The translations under genes were made by a program, and so were the position numbers. The notes under the pieces are model-generated. The model was given only the letters and a program-made list of their open reading frames with translations, had not been told where the DNA came from and searched no databases. Shown one piece after another: positions 13,105 through 24,364 of a stretch of 64,000 nt of DNA. Positions within the stretch are counted from its first letter, which is position 1, and every line of letters starts with the position of its first letter. Source of the DNA: CAWFFV01 sp963814985 (GTDB lineage: Bacteria; Chloroflexota; Ktedonobacteria; Ktedonobacterales; Ktedonobacteraceae); assembly GCA_963814985.1 (NCBI GenBank), contig CAWFFV010000027.1, positions 260,779 to 324,778 of the forward strand, read 5' to 3'.

Positions 13105-13375
13105 ACATGCAACTCCAGGATAGTGAAATCCGCAGTCATTGTAAGAAAATATCTCCGGCATTCGCCTTTGAGCCAAGGATACATCACTAACCTCGGCTTG
13201 TCGTGCCTTGCTAGCAGTATTTTCCTTACGCCGTGCTATACTTTTCTGGTGCTCATGCACGGTGAAGATACTCTGCTACATGAGAAAAAGAGGTTGACAG
13301 AGGCTCAATCGCATTGTCTAGAGAACCATCGATGACAAGTAATAAAGGAACGGGCTATGATTCAGGCCTTATCTG

Positions 13376-14092
13376 TCATTCTCCGTCAAGATGACGGAGA
13401 TGGCGGTCGAAGAACGACAGGATACGTCGGCGGGCATCCTGGGCGGAGGGTTCGTGGTAGCCAGTACCGATGAGTGCTCCCAGTACCGTAAACAAGACGC
13501 TGTGGTGGTCGTTGAGGAAGGAGTGCCCGGCATTGGCATATTCGGCGATGTCGTGATCAACGCCAAGTTTCTCAAGTGCTCGTTCGAGACGGTCGGCGGC
13601 CCCACGCAGCACTCGATCCTTGCCGCCGAAGCTGCCGACGATTGGACAGGCTCCCTGCAAGGCAGTTTCAGTATCCACAGGAACCTGACCATAGTTCACA
13701 CTTGATGCCGCGAACCCGTGGCCGGGAGCCAATAGAAGAGCGAACCCACCTCCCATGCAGAAGCCGATGACTCCAATCTTGCCCGTGCAGGCAGGCTGAT
13801 CGCTCAGCCACTGGCGCGTGGCATCAACGTCCTCAAAGGCGTGGCCTCGACCATTCCGCAAATCACGAAAGGTGGCCCGCAAGCATGTCGCCTTCCGCCC
13901 CCATGAATAGAGGTCGGGTGCAACGGCAAAATAGCCGGCGTTAGCCAGCCAGTCCGCCTGGTTATGCAGGTCGTCGCTCATGCCCATGACATCGTGGATC
14001 ACGACGACACCGGGCCACGGCCCCTCACCTGCTGGTTGGGCAAGGTAGCCACGAAGCTGGTGCGCCGGGGTTGTTATCGTTACATCTGTCAT
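13376..14092 (-). CDS. Dienelactone hydrolase family protein (alpha/beta hydrolase)
   Basis: A single-domain hydrolase of about 238 residues. The likely triad is Cys in GFCMGGG, Asp in FGGKD and His in AGHSF, typical of dienelactone hydrolases. The frame extends to 14218, but ATG 14092 has an excellent ribosome site (GGAGGATGAG directly upstream) and starts the conserved domain. It lies between NRPS and FAAL genes on the same strand, with about 270 bp to the FAAL start and 144 bp to the preceding NRPS stop. No domain links it specifically to lipopeptide assembly. It could cleave or transfer an ester during tailoring, or be an unrelated insertion; its third codon positions look richer in G+C than the flanking synthetase genes. 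Family assignment is firm, role unknown. Confidence 0.9.
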   Translation of the reverse strand: MTDVTITTPAHQLRGYLAQPAGEGPWPGVVVIHDVMGMSDDLHNQADWLANAGYFAVAPDLYSWGRKATCLRATFRDLRNGRGHAFEDVDATRQWLSDQPACTGKIGVIGFCMGGGFALLLAPGHGFAASSVNYGQVPVDTETALQGACPIVGSFGGKDRVLRGAADRLERALEKLGVDHDIAEYANAGHSFLNDHHSVLFTVLGALIGTGYHEPSAQDARRRILSFFDRHLRHLDGE

Positions 14093-14236
14093 CTCATCCT
14101 CCAGGTTGAAAAAAACATCGACGCAGGCTTGTTCGGTGAAATATACGAACAATTGACGTTGCGGAATTTTTACTCGATGGATATGCCGGTGCGATTGACG
14201 ACCAATAATCACCGGCAATCCTTGTTGTCAAGATAG

Positions 14237-17200
14237 TTATACCTGATCACGTAATGTGGCGGCGTCTAACTGTTCTAGCATTCGCTCTGCTTCGTCATCA
14301 TCCATGCCATCAAGCAGCATCAGCACATCATCGATATCAGTTGAGTCCAAACGTTTCAGCAACGACTCGTCAATTTGCGTTGCTAACTGTGCGATTGTTG
14401 GAGCCGTGAAGAGATCCCGAACATTGACCTCTACACCAAACAGAGTACGCACACGAGAGACGATTTGGGTGACGAGTAGCGAAGTGTCCACCCAACTCGA
14501 AGAAGTTATCATGCACACCCACGCGTTCAATTCTGAAATCTCCAGCCAGATTTTCGCTAATTCCTGCTCGGTGGATGTGTCTGGTGCTACAAAGCTTGCC
14601 TCTAATTCCGGTCGCTCATAATCCGGCTTCGGCAGTCGGCGTCGATCCACTTTGCGATTAATCGTCAGCGGTAGCGCCTCCAGAAACACATACATTGCAG
14701 GCACCATATACTCTGGTAATTGTGCCTGCACCATCCCGCGCAACTCACTCATCGTCGGTCGCAGGTCCACCTCCGTCACCAGATATGCGATCAATCGCTT
14801 GTCTCCCGGAACATCCTCCCGAACCACTACCACACTCTCTTGTACAGCTGGATGCTGATTGAGTACGGCCTCGATCTCTTCCAGCTCTACCCGGAACCCG
14901 CGCACCTTTACTTGATGGTCAATCCGTCCAAGAAATTCTAAAATGCCATCTGCTCGCCAGCGCGCCAGATCCCCCGTCTTGTAGAGACGCGCCCCAGGCT
15001 GCTTGCCAAAGGGATCTGGGACAAAACGCTCGGCGGTCAGATCGGGTCGATTGAAATATCCATCGGCCACTCCTACCCCGCCAAGGTGGAGTTCTCCCGA
15101 CACTCCTATCGGGAGCAGTTGCCCATAGGCGTCAAGCACATAGTTCTGGTCGTTTGCGATGGGACGGCCAATTGGCACTAACGTCGGCCACTGCTCTGGC
15201 TCTCCGCTGAGCGTGAAGATCGTTGTACCGTGCGTCTCGGTAGGCCCATAAAAGTTGTGCAAAGTACACTCCTTCAACTTGCGAAAGAAGTGGATCATCT
15301 GGGGCGTGATCTGCAACTGCTCTCCGGCAGCTGTGATCTCACGCAGCGAGGCAAGTTGCACATTTCCCATTCCGTAGGCATCTGCCAATTGCTGGAGGGC
15401 GACAACTGGCAGATAGAGCTTTTGCACCTGCTGTTCGTCGATAAAGCGCAGTAACGCGACCGGATCACGACGTAATTCCTCGGTGATCATGAAGATGGTG
15501 CCACCTGCACTCAGGGTGGGAAAGATTTCCTGATAGGAGACATCGAAACTCAGTGAAGCATATTGCAACAGTCGCGCTGCGCGGGGAGGGACCATGGTGT
15601 TCAGTTGCCAGGTGAGCAGATTGCACAGAGCACGATGGCTCATCGCGACTCCCTTGGGTTTGCCAGTGGAGCCGGAGGTATACATCACATAGAACAAGTT
15701 TGCAGGCTGGACCGTACAGACTGGATTGGTGGCTGGAGCGGTGGCAATGGTAGGCCAATCGCTATCCAGGCAGACCAAATGTGCTTGATGCTGCGGCAGG
15801 GTAGAGATGAGATGCTGATGAGTGAGCAGGATCGAGATCTGGGCGTTCTGGAGCATAAAGGCAACACGCTCCCCAGGATTGGCAGGATCGATCGGGACAT
15901 AGGCACAGCCTGCTTTGAGAATGCCTAGCAGAGCGACAAGAGCATCAAGAGAACGTTCCAGGTAGAGACCCACACGCATACCAGGTTGGACTCCCAGGTG
16001 GTGGAGATGGTGAGCCAGTTGATTGGCGCGGGAGTTGAAGTCCTGATACGTCAGGGCATGACCAGCAGAGATGACAGCAATGGCTGAAGGGGTGCGTTGC
16101 ACCTGCTCCTCAATAAGGTGGTGGATACACCGGTCGGATGGAAAGGGTGTCTCAGTGTTGTTCCAATCGGAGATGAGCTGCTTCCGTTCTTCCGGAGCGA
16201 GGAGTGGGATGGTCGCAAGGGAGAGTTCAGGATTGGCCACAACACTCTCCAGGATGGTCTGGTAGTGCCCAAGCAAGCGACGAATCGTCTCTTCGTCAAA
16301 TAGGTCTGTACTGTACTCTGCGATAATATTTAAGTCGTTGTTATCTTCTTCCAGGAACAGCGTTAAATCAAACCGAGATGCTTTACCGTCTATGAGCAGA
16401 GAATTCAAGGTCAATTTCGGCAGGTGAAAAGCCGTGTGCGGCGTATTTTGCAGGTTAAACATAACCTGGAAGAGTGGCGAGCGACTTGGGTCACGAGGGA
16501 CATGCATTTCCTCAACCAGATGTTCAAACGGCAGGTCCTGATAAGAGTAGGCTTCCAGGAGCATCTCACGGATACGGCGTAGCAGTATGCGAAAACTTGG
16601 ATTGCCGGAAAGATTGGTGCGCAACACTAATGTGTTCACAAAGAAGCCAATTAACCCTTCGAGTTCAGTGTAGGTGCGATTGGCGATAGGTGAGCCCACG
16701 GCGATATCGTTTTGTCCAGAATAGCGTACCAGCAAAGTCTTAAAGGCCGCCAGCAGAGTCATGAACAGCGTCACATCTTCTTGCTTACTCAATGCTTTGA
16801 GGTTATCAACGAGCGCGTGAGGCAGCCTCAAAGAGAAAAGAGCACCATTGAAGGTTAGATAAGCTGGGCGTGGACGATCGGTTAGCAGTTCTAGTGGTGA
16901 CAACCCATCAAGGCGACGCTTCCAGTAAGTCAAGAGCCTGCTGCGGACATCCCCTTGCAGCCATTCACGCTGCCATTGGGTGAAATCTGCGTACTGGATC
17001 GGCAGTTCCGGCAGGGGTGAAGGCTTACCCTGCAAGAATGCTTCGTAGAGTGTTGAAATTTCCTTGATGAGCACGCCTTCCGACCAGCCGTCGGAGATGA
17101 TGTGATGCAGTGTGAGCAAGAACATATATTCTTCCTCACCAAGACGGAGCAACGTTGTACGTATGAGTGCATCTTCTGCAAGATTGAACGGCTTCTTAGC

Positions 17201-17635
17201 CTCCTCCAGCGTCAGGCGTTGGGTCTCTGCTGTACGTTCAGCGAGAGGGAAATGTTGGAGATCGACGATCGGCAGTGTTACCCGCCGTGTTTCAGCAATC
17301 GTTTGTATAGGTTGTCCGTCTACAGAGACAAAGTTTGTACGCAGCACTTCATGGCGACGGACAACCTCGTTGAGTATACGCTCAAAAACTCCCACATCCA
17401 GAACTCCCTGGAGCTTGAACGCATATAGCATATTATAAAAGGCATTGTTTGGAGCCAGTTGGTCAAGAAACCAGAGACGTTGTTGTGAAAAAGAGAGGGG
17501 TAGCGACAGCCTCTCTACACGCCGTGTTATCGTTTGTATTGTCGGCGTGTCAATTCCTTCTTGATCTAGCATTAAAGCTAACAGCGCTTCCTGCTCATCT
17601 GTAAAATCGCTTGAATGTACTACTTCTTCCGTCAT
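14237..17635 (-). CDS. NRPS, one module: C-A-PCP with a locally scrambled carrier site
   Basis: The 1,132-codon frame holds a condensation domain (HHIISDGWS, intact; about 17.5-16.2 kb), an adenylation domain (YTSGSTGKPKG, NFYGPTETHG, YKTGDLARW; 16.2-14.65 kb) and a carrier domain (14.6-14.38 kb). By eye the specificity residues read D-V-Q-L-T-A-F-G-T, for which I have no confident substrate; the first A domain of the next NRPS reads the same. Where the carrier motif FFELGGHS should be, a lost base near 14535 and a gained base near 14482 put about 18 residues in the wrong frame, giving SSSWVDTSLL. The frame then returns. The C-terminus is acidic and helical (DDVLMLLDGMDDDEAERML), resembling a docking tail. 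ATG 17635 has AGAGGTG upstream and follows the previous NRPS stop by 15 bp. Confidence 0.92.
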   Translation of the reverse strand: MTEEVVHSSDFTDEQEALLALMLDQEGIDTPTIQTITRRVERLSLPLSFSQQRLWFLDQLAPNNAFYNMLYAFKLQGVLDVGVFERILNEVVRRHEVLRTNFVSVDGQPIQTIAETRRVTLPIVDLQHFPLAERTAETQRLTLEEAKKPFNLAEDALIRTTLLRLGEEEYMFLLTLHHIISDGWSEGVLIKEISTLYEAFLQGKPSPLPELPIQYADFTQWQREWLQGDVRSRLLTYWKRRLDGLSPLELLTDRPRPAYLTFNGALFSLRLPHALVDNLKALSKQEDVTLFMTLLAAFKTLLVRYSGQNDIAVGSPIANRTYTELEGLIGFFVNTLVLRTNLSGNPSFRILLRRIREMLLEAYSYQDLPFEHLVEEMHVPRDPSRSPLFQVMFNLQNTPHTAFHLPKLTLNSLLIDGKASRFDLTLFLEEDNNDLNIIAEYSTDLFDEETIRRLLGHYQTILESVVANPELSLATIPLLAPEERKQLISDWNNTETPFPSDRCIHHLIEEQVQRTPSAIAVISAGHALTYQDFNSRANQLAHHLHHLGVQPGMRVGLYLERSLDALVALLGILKAGCAYVPIDPANPGERVAFMLQNAQISILLTHQHLISTLPQHQAHLVCLDSDWPTIATAPATNPVCTVQPANLFYVMYTSGSTGKPKGVAMSHRALCNLLTWQLNTMVPPRAARLLQYASLSFDVSYQEIFPTLSAGGTIFMITEELRRDPVALLRFIDEQQVQKLYLPVVALQQLADAYGMGNVQLASLREITAAGEQLQITPQMIHFFRKLKECTLHNFYGPTETHGTTIFTLSGEPEQWPTLVPIGRPIANDQNYVLDAYGQLLPIGVSGELHLGGVGVADGYFNRPDLTAERFVPDPFGKQPGARLYKTGDLARWRADGILEFLGRIDHQVKVRGFRVELEEIEAVLNQHPAVQESVVVVREDVPGDKRLIAYLVTEVDLRPTMSELRGMVQAQLPEYMVPAMYVFLEALPLTINRKVDRRRLPKPDYERPELEASFVAPDTSTEQELAKIWLEISELNAWVCMITSSSWVDTSLLVTQIVSRVRTLFGVEVNVRDLFTAPTIAQLATQIDESLLKRLDSTDIDDVLMLLDGMDDDEAERMLEQLDAATLRDQV
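14460..16320. repeat. Duplicated NRPS adenylation/carrier segment, copy 1
   Basis: This stretch of the one-module NRPS matches 21150-22990 almost base for base over long runs (for example the segments encoding FVPDPFGKQPGARLYKTGD and LPVVALQQLADAYGMGN). The encoded substrate pocket is unchanged. It is either a recent duplication or gene conversion between modules. Confidence 0.8.
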
Positions 17636-17650
17636 GATAGTGTCACCTCT

Positions 17651-20600
17651 CTATTTACCTGTAAGACGTGCTCGTACTTCTTCAGGGGATAATCCGGCAA
17701 TCTGCCGATGGAACCGTGCGATCGTTGCCACATATCCCGGTTTAGGCTCGTGATCGACCAGCATTTTGGCGAGTTGTGCCACCGTTTTAGCTGCGAAGAT
17801 CTCCTGCAAATCGACGTGCATTTTGAATGTTCGACGTAGGCGCGCCAGTACCTGCGTCGCAAGGAGGGAATGCCCACCCAGATCGAAGAAGTCGTCATGG
17901 ATACCGAACTGAGAGTGATTTAGGACCTTCGCCCAGATCTGCATCAGGATCTCTTCAATGGGTGTACGTGGCCCTTCTTCCCGTGCCTCCACTCCTGCCA
18001 GAACAGAGAATCCCTGTTCTGGTGCAGGCAAGGCCCGGCGATCCACCTTACCATTTGGCGTCAGTGGCAATGCGGGTAAGAACATGATGATCGCGGGTAG
18101 CATATATTCCGGCAATTTTTCTTTCAAGAAGTGTTGCAGTTCCCTCACAGTAATAGTCTGCACTTCTTGAGGTAACAGTGTTGCGTTTCCATCGGAAAGG
18201 GAATTTTCACGTGTCTGGAGCACAACATATGCCATAAGGCGCTGATCACCTGGCGCGGCTTCATGTGCCAGAACCAGCGCTGTACGTACTGATGGATGCT
18301 GAACTAGCGCCGTCTCGATCTCTCCCAATTCAATGCGGAAACCGCGCACCTTCACCTGATGATCCCGTCGTCCGAGAAACTCTAAATTCCCATCTGCCTG
18401 ATAGCGTACCAGATCCCCCGTCTTGTAAAGACGTGCTCCAGCCTGTCCACTGAACACATCGGGGACAAAGCGCTCGGCGGTCAGATCAGGACGATTGAGA
18501 TACCCTCGTGCCAGTCCTTCACCTCCAATGTAGAGTTCGCCAGGTAGACCGATGGGTGCAAGTCTAAGGTAGCGATCTAGTAGATAAGCAGTGGTATTAG
18601 TAAATGGACGACCGATAGGAACAAAACGCCCTATGGAAATATCTTCTGTTCTATTTTCAAAGTAGAGGCTATCGATAGTTACTTCGGTCAAGCCATAGGC
18701 ATTGATAAGCCGTGTTTGCTGCCCACAGATCCGGCGAAAATGCTGATAGTCATCTCCGGTCCAACTCTCAGAGCCAACAACCAGTTGTTGCATAAAGTCT
18801 AGTGTTTGTTCAGTTTCTTCCAGGTATTGAACAAGATTTCTGAAAACTCCTGGAACGAAATCTGCGCAAGTTACCTGTTCCTGGCGCATGAGTTCATACA
18901 ATTGCTCTGGTATGAGACGTAATTCTTCAGGGCATAGCACAAGCTTACCGCCTGAGCACAATGCACGTACCACATCGCCTAAGAAGACATCAAAGGTGAA
19001 AGTGGCCATTTGTAAATGTGATGTGATGGTCGCCTCAAGCTGGTAGGCTTCATTCCAGGCCTGATAAGCATTGACCAGTGTCCCATGACAAACCATTGCA
19101 CCTTTGGGGCGTCCCGTTGAGCCAGAGGTATAGATCACATAGGCCAGATTGGCTGGCGTCACTGCTGGGACTGATCTGCTGTCCTCTTCCTCTTCCTCTT
19201 CCTCTTTATCTGTGAGCGTGTCCAGACAAAGCACTGTTCCCTCATAGGCTGCGAAGCGTTCACGAACTGCTCTTTGGGTTACCAGGACTGGCACTTGAGT
19301 ATCTGCAAGGATAAAACTGAGGCGATCCTCGGGATAGGCCGGATCTAAGGGCACATAGGCACCGCCTGCCTTGAGAATACCGAGCAGACCCACCACCAGT
19401 TCGAGCGACCGTTGCACACAGATGCCCACTAACACTTCAGGTCCCACCCCCAGCATGCGCAGATGAGAGGCCAGTGCATTGGCTCGCTGGTTCAACTTCG
19501 ATAGGTTAGGGACTCCTTCCCATATACCAGAGCTATGGCGTCTGAACTGCGCTCTACCTGTGCCTCAAAGAGATGATGCAAACATAGCGGAGGTACACTC
19601 ATCAGAGAAGGGGGGATTGGCCTCGTGTAGGAGATAATGTTCCTCCTTTGGGGTGAGGAGTGGCAGATCCGTCACGCGTCGGTCAGGAGTCGCAACAATA
19701 CCCTGGAGCAGGATGAGGAGATGTTCCTGGAGTCTTTCAATGGTCGAGCGATCAAAAAGATCGCTATTATACTCCAGTATACCCTCAAAGGTCTCTTCGC
19801 TCTCTATCATTGAGAGAGAGAGATCAAACTTTGAACTCTGTTCTTGCCTTCCATGGGTTGCACATGTAGCCCAGGCAGTTCTAGCGATGTCTCCGATGCG
19901 TTCTGCAAAACAAACATCATCTGGAACAGGGGATTGTAGCTCGCGGTGCGCTCCGGTTGCAACGCTTCCACCAACAACTCAAAGGGCAACTCTTGATGCG
20001 CATATGCCTCCAGGCACTCCTCTCGTACGTTCTGCAACAGAGTACGCAATGATGGATTGCCTGCCAGATTGCTTCGCAGCACCAGTGTATTGATAAAGCA
20101 GCCAATCAGTCCTTCTGTCTCCTCACGGGTGCGGTTGGCAATCGGGGTACCAATAAGGAAATCTTCCTGTCCACTGTAGCGATACAGCAGGACCTGGAAA
20201 GCCGCCAGCAAGGTCATGAAAAGTGGTCACCCCTTCTGCCTTGCTGAGCCGATGCAGTGCCGTATGCACTTCCTCCGGTACGCGAAAGGAGAGACTGCTC
20301 CCTCGGTAGCTCTGTACGTCTGGTCGTGGATGATCGGTAGGCAAATTCAGGATGGTCGGAGCGCCTGTCAGGTGCTGCCGCCAGTAAGCCAGCTGGGTAT
20401 CCAGTACGGCTCCTTGCAGCCATTGTCGTTGCCAGACGGCATAGTCGGCATACTGGATGGGAAGGTCCGGCAGTAGCGAAGGCTTTCCTGCGACAAAAGC
20501 TGCGTAGAGCGCCGCCAGTTCCTGAAAAAGAATGCCCATCGACCAGCCATCAGAGACGATGTGGTGCATGGTCAGGAGCAGCACATGCTCAGTCTCCTCC

Positions 20601-23600
20601 AGACGCAACAGGGTGGTGCGCAGTAGCGGTCCCTGGCTCAGATCAAAAGGGTGCCGAACCTCAGTAACGGCCAGGTGTTGCGCTAATGCCTCTCTTACAT
20701 TTTTAGCATCACTAGCATTATTGACCCCTCTCATATTTTCCAGGTCCACTAGTGGCAGAGGCACATAGAGCGCAGGGGTGATTACCTGTTCGGGAAGTTC
20801 ATCCCTTACTACAAAGGTAGTACGTAGTGCCTCATGGCGGCACACAATCTCGTTGAGGCTGCGCTCTAGAGCCTCGATTTGCAGATGGCCCAGTCAATCG
20901 TAAGGTAATATGTTCGTTGTAGAAAGGGTTCTCTGGATCCCACTGGTTGAGGAACCAGAGCCGCTGTTGCGAGTACGAGAGAGGCAACGTTTCAACATGG
21001 GCGACACGGGTGATAGGCGGAAGCTTGATCATCTTTTCTGTTCTGCGAGCAATTTCAATTTGTTCCGTCAGGCCTGCAATGGTGGGCGACACAAACAGGC
21101 TACGCAGGGGCAACTCCACCTGGAAAGCGTCGTGCACACGTGAGATAAGCCGGGTGGCCAGTAGCGAGTGTCCACCCAACTCGAAGAAGTTATCATGTAT
21201 GCCCACGCGTTCAATCCTGAGAATCTCCAGCCAGATTTTCGCTAATTCCTCTTCGGTGGACGTGCGCGGCGCTACAAAATTTACCTCTAACTCCGGTCGC
21301 TCATAATCCGGCTTCGGCAGTTGGTGTCGATCCACCTTGCGATTAATCGTCAACGGTAGAGCTTCCAGAAACACATATATTGTTGGCACCATGTACTCTG
21401 GTAATTGCGCCTGCACTATCCCGCGCAACTCACTCGTCGTCGGCCGCTGATCCGCCTCCGTCACCAGATATGCGATCAATCGCTTGTCTCCCGGAACATC
21501 CTCCCGAACCACCACCACACTCTCTCGCACGGCTGGATGCTGATTGAGTACGGCCTCGATCTCTTCCAGTTCTACCCGGAACCCGCGCACCTTTACCTGA
21601 TGGTCAATCCGTCCAAGAAATTCTAAAATGCCATCCGCTCGCCAGCGTGCCAGATCTCCCGTCTTGTAGAGACGTGCCCCAGGCTGCTTGCCAAAGGGAT
21701 CTGGGACAAAACGCTCGGCGGTCAGATCTGGTCGATTGAAATATCCATCGGCCACTCCTACCCCACCAAGGCAGAGTTCCCCCGACACTCCTATCGGGAG
21801 CAGTTGCCCATAGGCATCAAGTACATAGTTCTGGTCGTTTGCGATGGGACGACCAATCGGTACTAACGTCGGCCACTGCTCTGGCTCTCCGCTGAGCGTG
21901 AATAATGTTGTGCCATGTGTTTCGGTGGGTCCGTAGAAATTGTGCAAGGTACAATCCTTCGCCCCGTGGAAGAAGTGGATCATCTGCGGCGTGATCTGCA
22001 ACTGCTCTCCAGCGGCTGTGATCTCACGCAGTGAGGCAAGTTGCACATTTCCCATTCCGTAGGCATCTGCCAATTGCTGGAGGGCGACAACTGGCAGATA
22101 GAGCTTCTGCACCTGCTGTTCGTCGATAAAGCGCAGCAAGGCAATCGGATCACGGCGTAATTCCTCGGTGATCATGACGATGGTGCCGCCGGCACTGAGC
22201 GTGGGAAAGATCTCCTGATAGGAGACATCGAAACTCAGTGAAGCGTATTGCAACAGTCGCGCTGCGCGGGGAGAGACCATGGTGTTCAGTTGCCAGGTGA
22301 GCAGATTGCACAGAGCACGATGGCTCATCGCGACTCCCTTGGGTCTGCCAGTGGAGCCAGAGGTATACATCACGTAGATCAGATTGGCCGCACTCACGCG
22401 TATGTGTGGGTTGGTTGTCGGAGCCGTCGCGATCATCGGCCAATCGCTATCCAGGCAGACCAGTTGTGCCTGGTGTTGCGGCAAGGTAGAGATGAGATGC
22501 TGATGAGTGAGCAGGATCGAGATCTGGGCATCCTGGAGCATAAAGGCAATACGCTCTCCGGGATTGGCTGGATCAATCGGGACATAGGCACTGCCTGCTT
22601 TGAGAATGCCTAGCAGAGCGACAAGAGCATCAAGAGAACGTTCCAGGTAGATACCCACACGCATACCAGGTTGGACTCCCAGGTGGTGGAGATGGTGGGC
22701 AAGTTGATTGGCGCGGGAGTTGAGGTCCTGATACGTCAGGGCGTGATCTGCAGAGATAGTAGCGATAGCTGAAGGGGTGCGTTGCACCTGCTCCTCAATG
22801 AGGTGGTGGATACACCGGTCAGATGGAAAGGGTGCCTCAGTGTCGTTCCAATCGGAGATGAGCTGGTTCCGTTCTTCTGAGGTGAGGAGTGGAATGGTGG
22901 CAAGGGACAGCTCAGGGTCGGCCACAACGCCCGCCAGAATGGTCTGGTAGTGTCCAAGTAAGCGACGAATCGTCGCCTCTTCAAATAAATCAGTGCTGTA
23001 CTCAAATACTCCCTCCAACCTGTCATTGTGCTCTGAAATCGATAACAATAAGTCAAATCTGGCTGTTCCAATGTAAGACTCGCTGATATCCAGAGTCAGC
23101 CCAGAGAATTCCACACTATACGATGGAGTGTTTTGGAGAACAAACATAACCTGGAAGAGCGGCGGGCGGCTCGGGTCACGAGAAACATGCATTTCCTCAA
23201 CCAGCTGTTCAAACGGGAGATCCTGGTGAGCATAGGCCTCCAGTAGCGTCTCCTGGACACGGCGTAGCAGGATACAAAAACTTGGATTGCCAGAGAGATC
23301 GGTGCGCAATACCAACATGTTCTCAAAGAAGCCGATCAACCCTTCAGTTCGATGCGGGAACGATTGGCGATGAGTGAACCCAGAGCGATATCGTTTTGTC
23401 CGGAATAGCGTGCTAGCAAGGTCTGAAAGGCTGCTTGCAGTGTTATGAACAGTGTCACATCTTCCTGCCTGCTCAATGCTTTGAGGGCATGCGTTATGGA
23501 AGCAGGCACCTCAAAAGTCAGACGACTACCACGGTAACTGAAGAATGCCGGACGTGGGCGATCTGTTGGCAATTCTAGTGGCAACAACCCACCAAGCCGA

Positions 23601-24226
23601 CGCTTCCAGTAATTCAGGAGCCTGCTCCTGGCTTCACCTTGTAGCCATTCGTGCTGCCATTTTGTGAAATCAGCATACTGGATCGGTAGTTTCAGCAATG
23701 GTGAAGGTTTACCCTGCGAGAATGCTGTGTACAGAGAAGCTAACTCACGCATAAAGACGCTCATGGACCAACTATCTGAGATAACCTGATGCATGGTTAG
23801 GAGCAGAAGGTAGTCATTCTGTTTGATGCGTATGAGGGTCGTGCGAATTAATGGTCCATGAGCGAGATCAAATGGGCGTTCTGCTTCCTGGTCTGTGAGT
23901 TGTTTGGCCCGATTCCGGCGTTCTTCGAGAGAAGCGACATTCGTAAGATCGATTATCGGAAGAGGGAGTGCCATGCTATCGGCTATAACTTGCATCGGCT
24001 CTCCAGCTATAAACGTAAATGTTGTACGCAAGCTGTCATGTCGGCAGACGATCTCGTTGAAACTTCGTTCTAGTACCGGGACATCCAAAATGTTAGTTAT
24101 CCGTATGACATCAGCAATATTGTACAACGGACTGTTCGGTAACAGTTGGCTAAGGAACCATAAGCGCTGCTGGGCGAACGAAGCCGGACATAAGTAAGTA
24201 TTTTGAATGTCTGTGTTATCTATCAC
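17651..24226 (-). CDS. NRPS, two modules: C-A-PCP-C-A-PCP (six frameshifts)
   Basis: Fragments in shifting frames assemble into one protein of about 2,190 residues by alignment with sister modules. Order: C1 (24.19-22.9 kb), A1 (22.85-21.3 kb), PCP1 (FFELGGHSLL, about 21.18 kb), C2 (HHIVSDGWS, 21.0-19.64 kb), A2 (19.6-18.0 kb), PCP2 (FFDLGGHSLL, about 17.88 kb). C1 carries MHQVISDSW instead of HHxxxDGW, so the catalytic second His is Gln. A1 has the same unassigned code as the neighbouring NRPS. A2 reads D-V-G-D-V-G-A-I-D, close to Orn/Arg codes. Frame breaks: about 23338 (missing G in a G run), 20893 (extra base), 20221 (extra base), 19843 (missing base), 19604 (extra base), 19497 (missing G). 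The start is GTG 24226 with GAGGAT upstream. If the breaks are real, the gene is dead; clustering in near-duplicate modules suggests unresolved consensus error. Confidence 0.85.
19100..20560. repeat. Duplicated NRPS condensation/adenylation-start segment, copy 1
   Basis: Closely matches 27900-29370 (C-domain second half through the A-domain start), with long shared runs such as those encoding PTILNLPTDHPRPDVQSYRG and NSDLFDRSTIERLQEHLL. It holds at least four of the frameshifts. The rest of the A domains differ, as expected from their different specificity codes. Confidence 0.75.
19183..19206. repeat. Hexanucleotide repeat, four copies of CCTCTT
   Basis: On the coding strand it encodes a run of glutamates (DKEEEEEE) in an A-domain loop where the sister module has DKWEEGE. 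Length changes by six bases would stay in frame. Confidence 0.8.
21150..22990. repeat. Duplicated NRPS adenylation/carrier segment, copy 2
   Basis: Partner of 14460-16320 in the two-module NRPS. Unlike copy 1, the carrier motif FFELGGHSLL is in the correct frame here, which exposes the two compensating indels in copy 1. Confidence 0.8.
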
Positions 24227-24364
24227 AAATTTATCCTCGTTATTGATCTGTTTGCGCTTGAGAAACTGTCAATTCTCCTTACGTTGACGCGCTGGCAAGA
24301 GACGCATATGAGAAAGAAGATGCGCAAAAAGAGGACGTTTGATCATGTTTGCATACTTTTTTAA

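Noticed and set aside
13294..13322. TTGACA-N17-TCTAGA on the plus strand
   Set aside because: The -10 is poor and no plus-strand gene follows; it would only make RNA antisense to the hydrolase gene.
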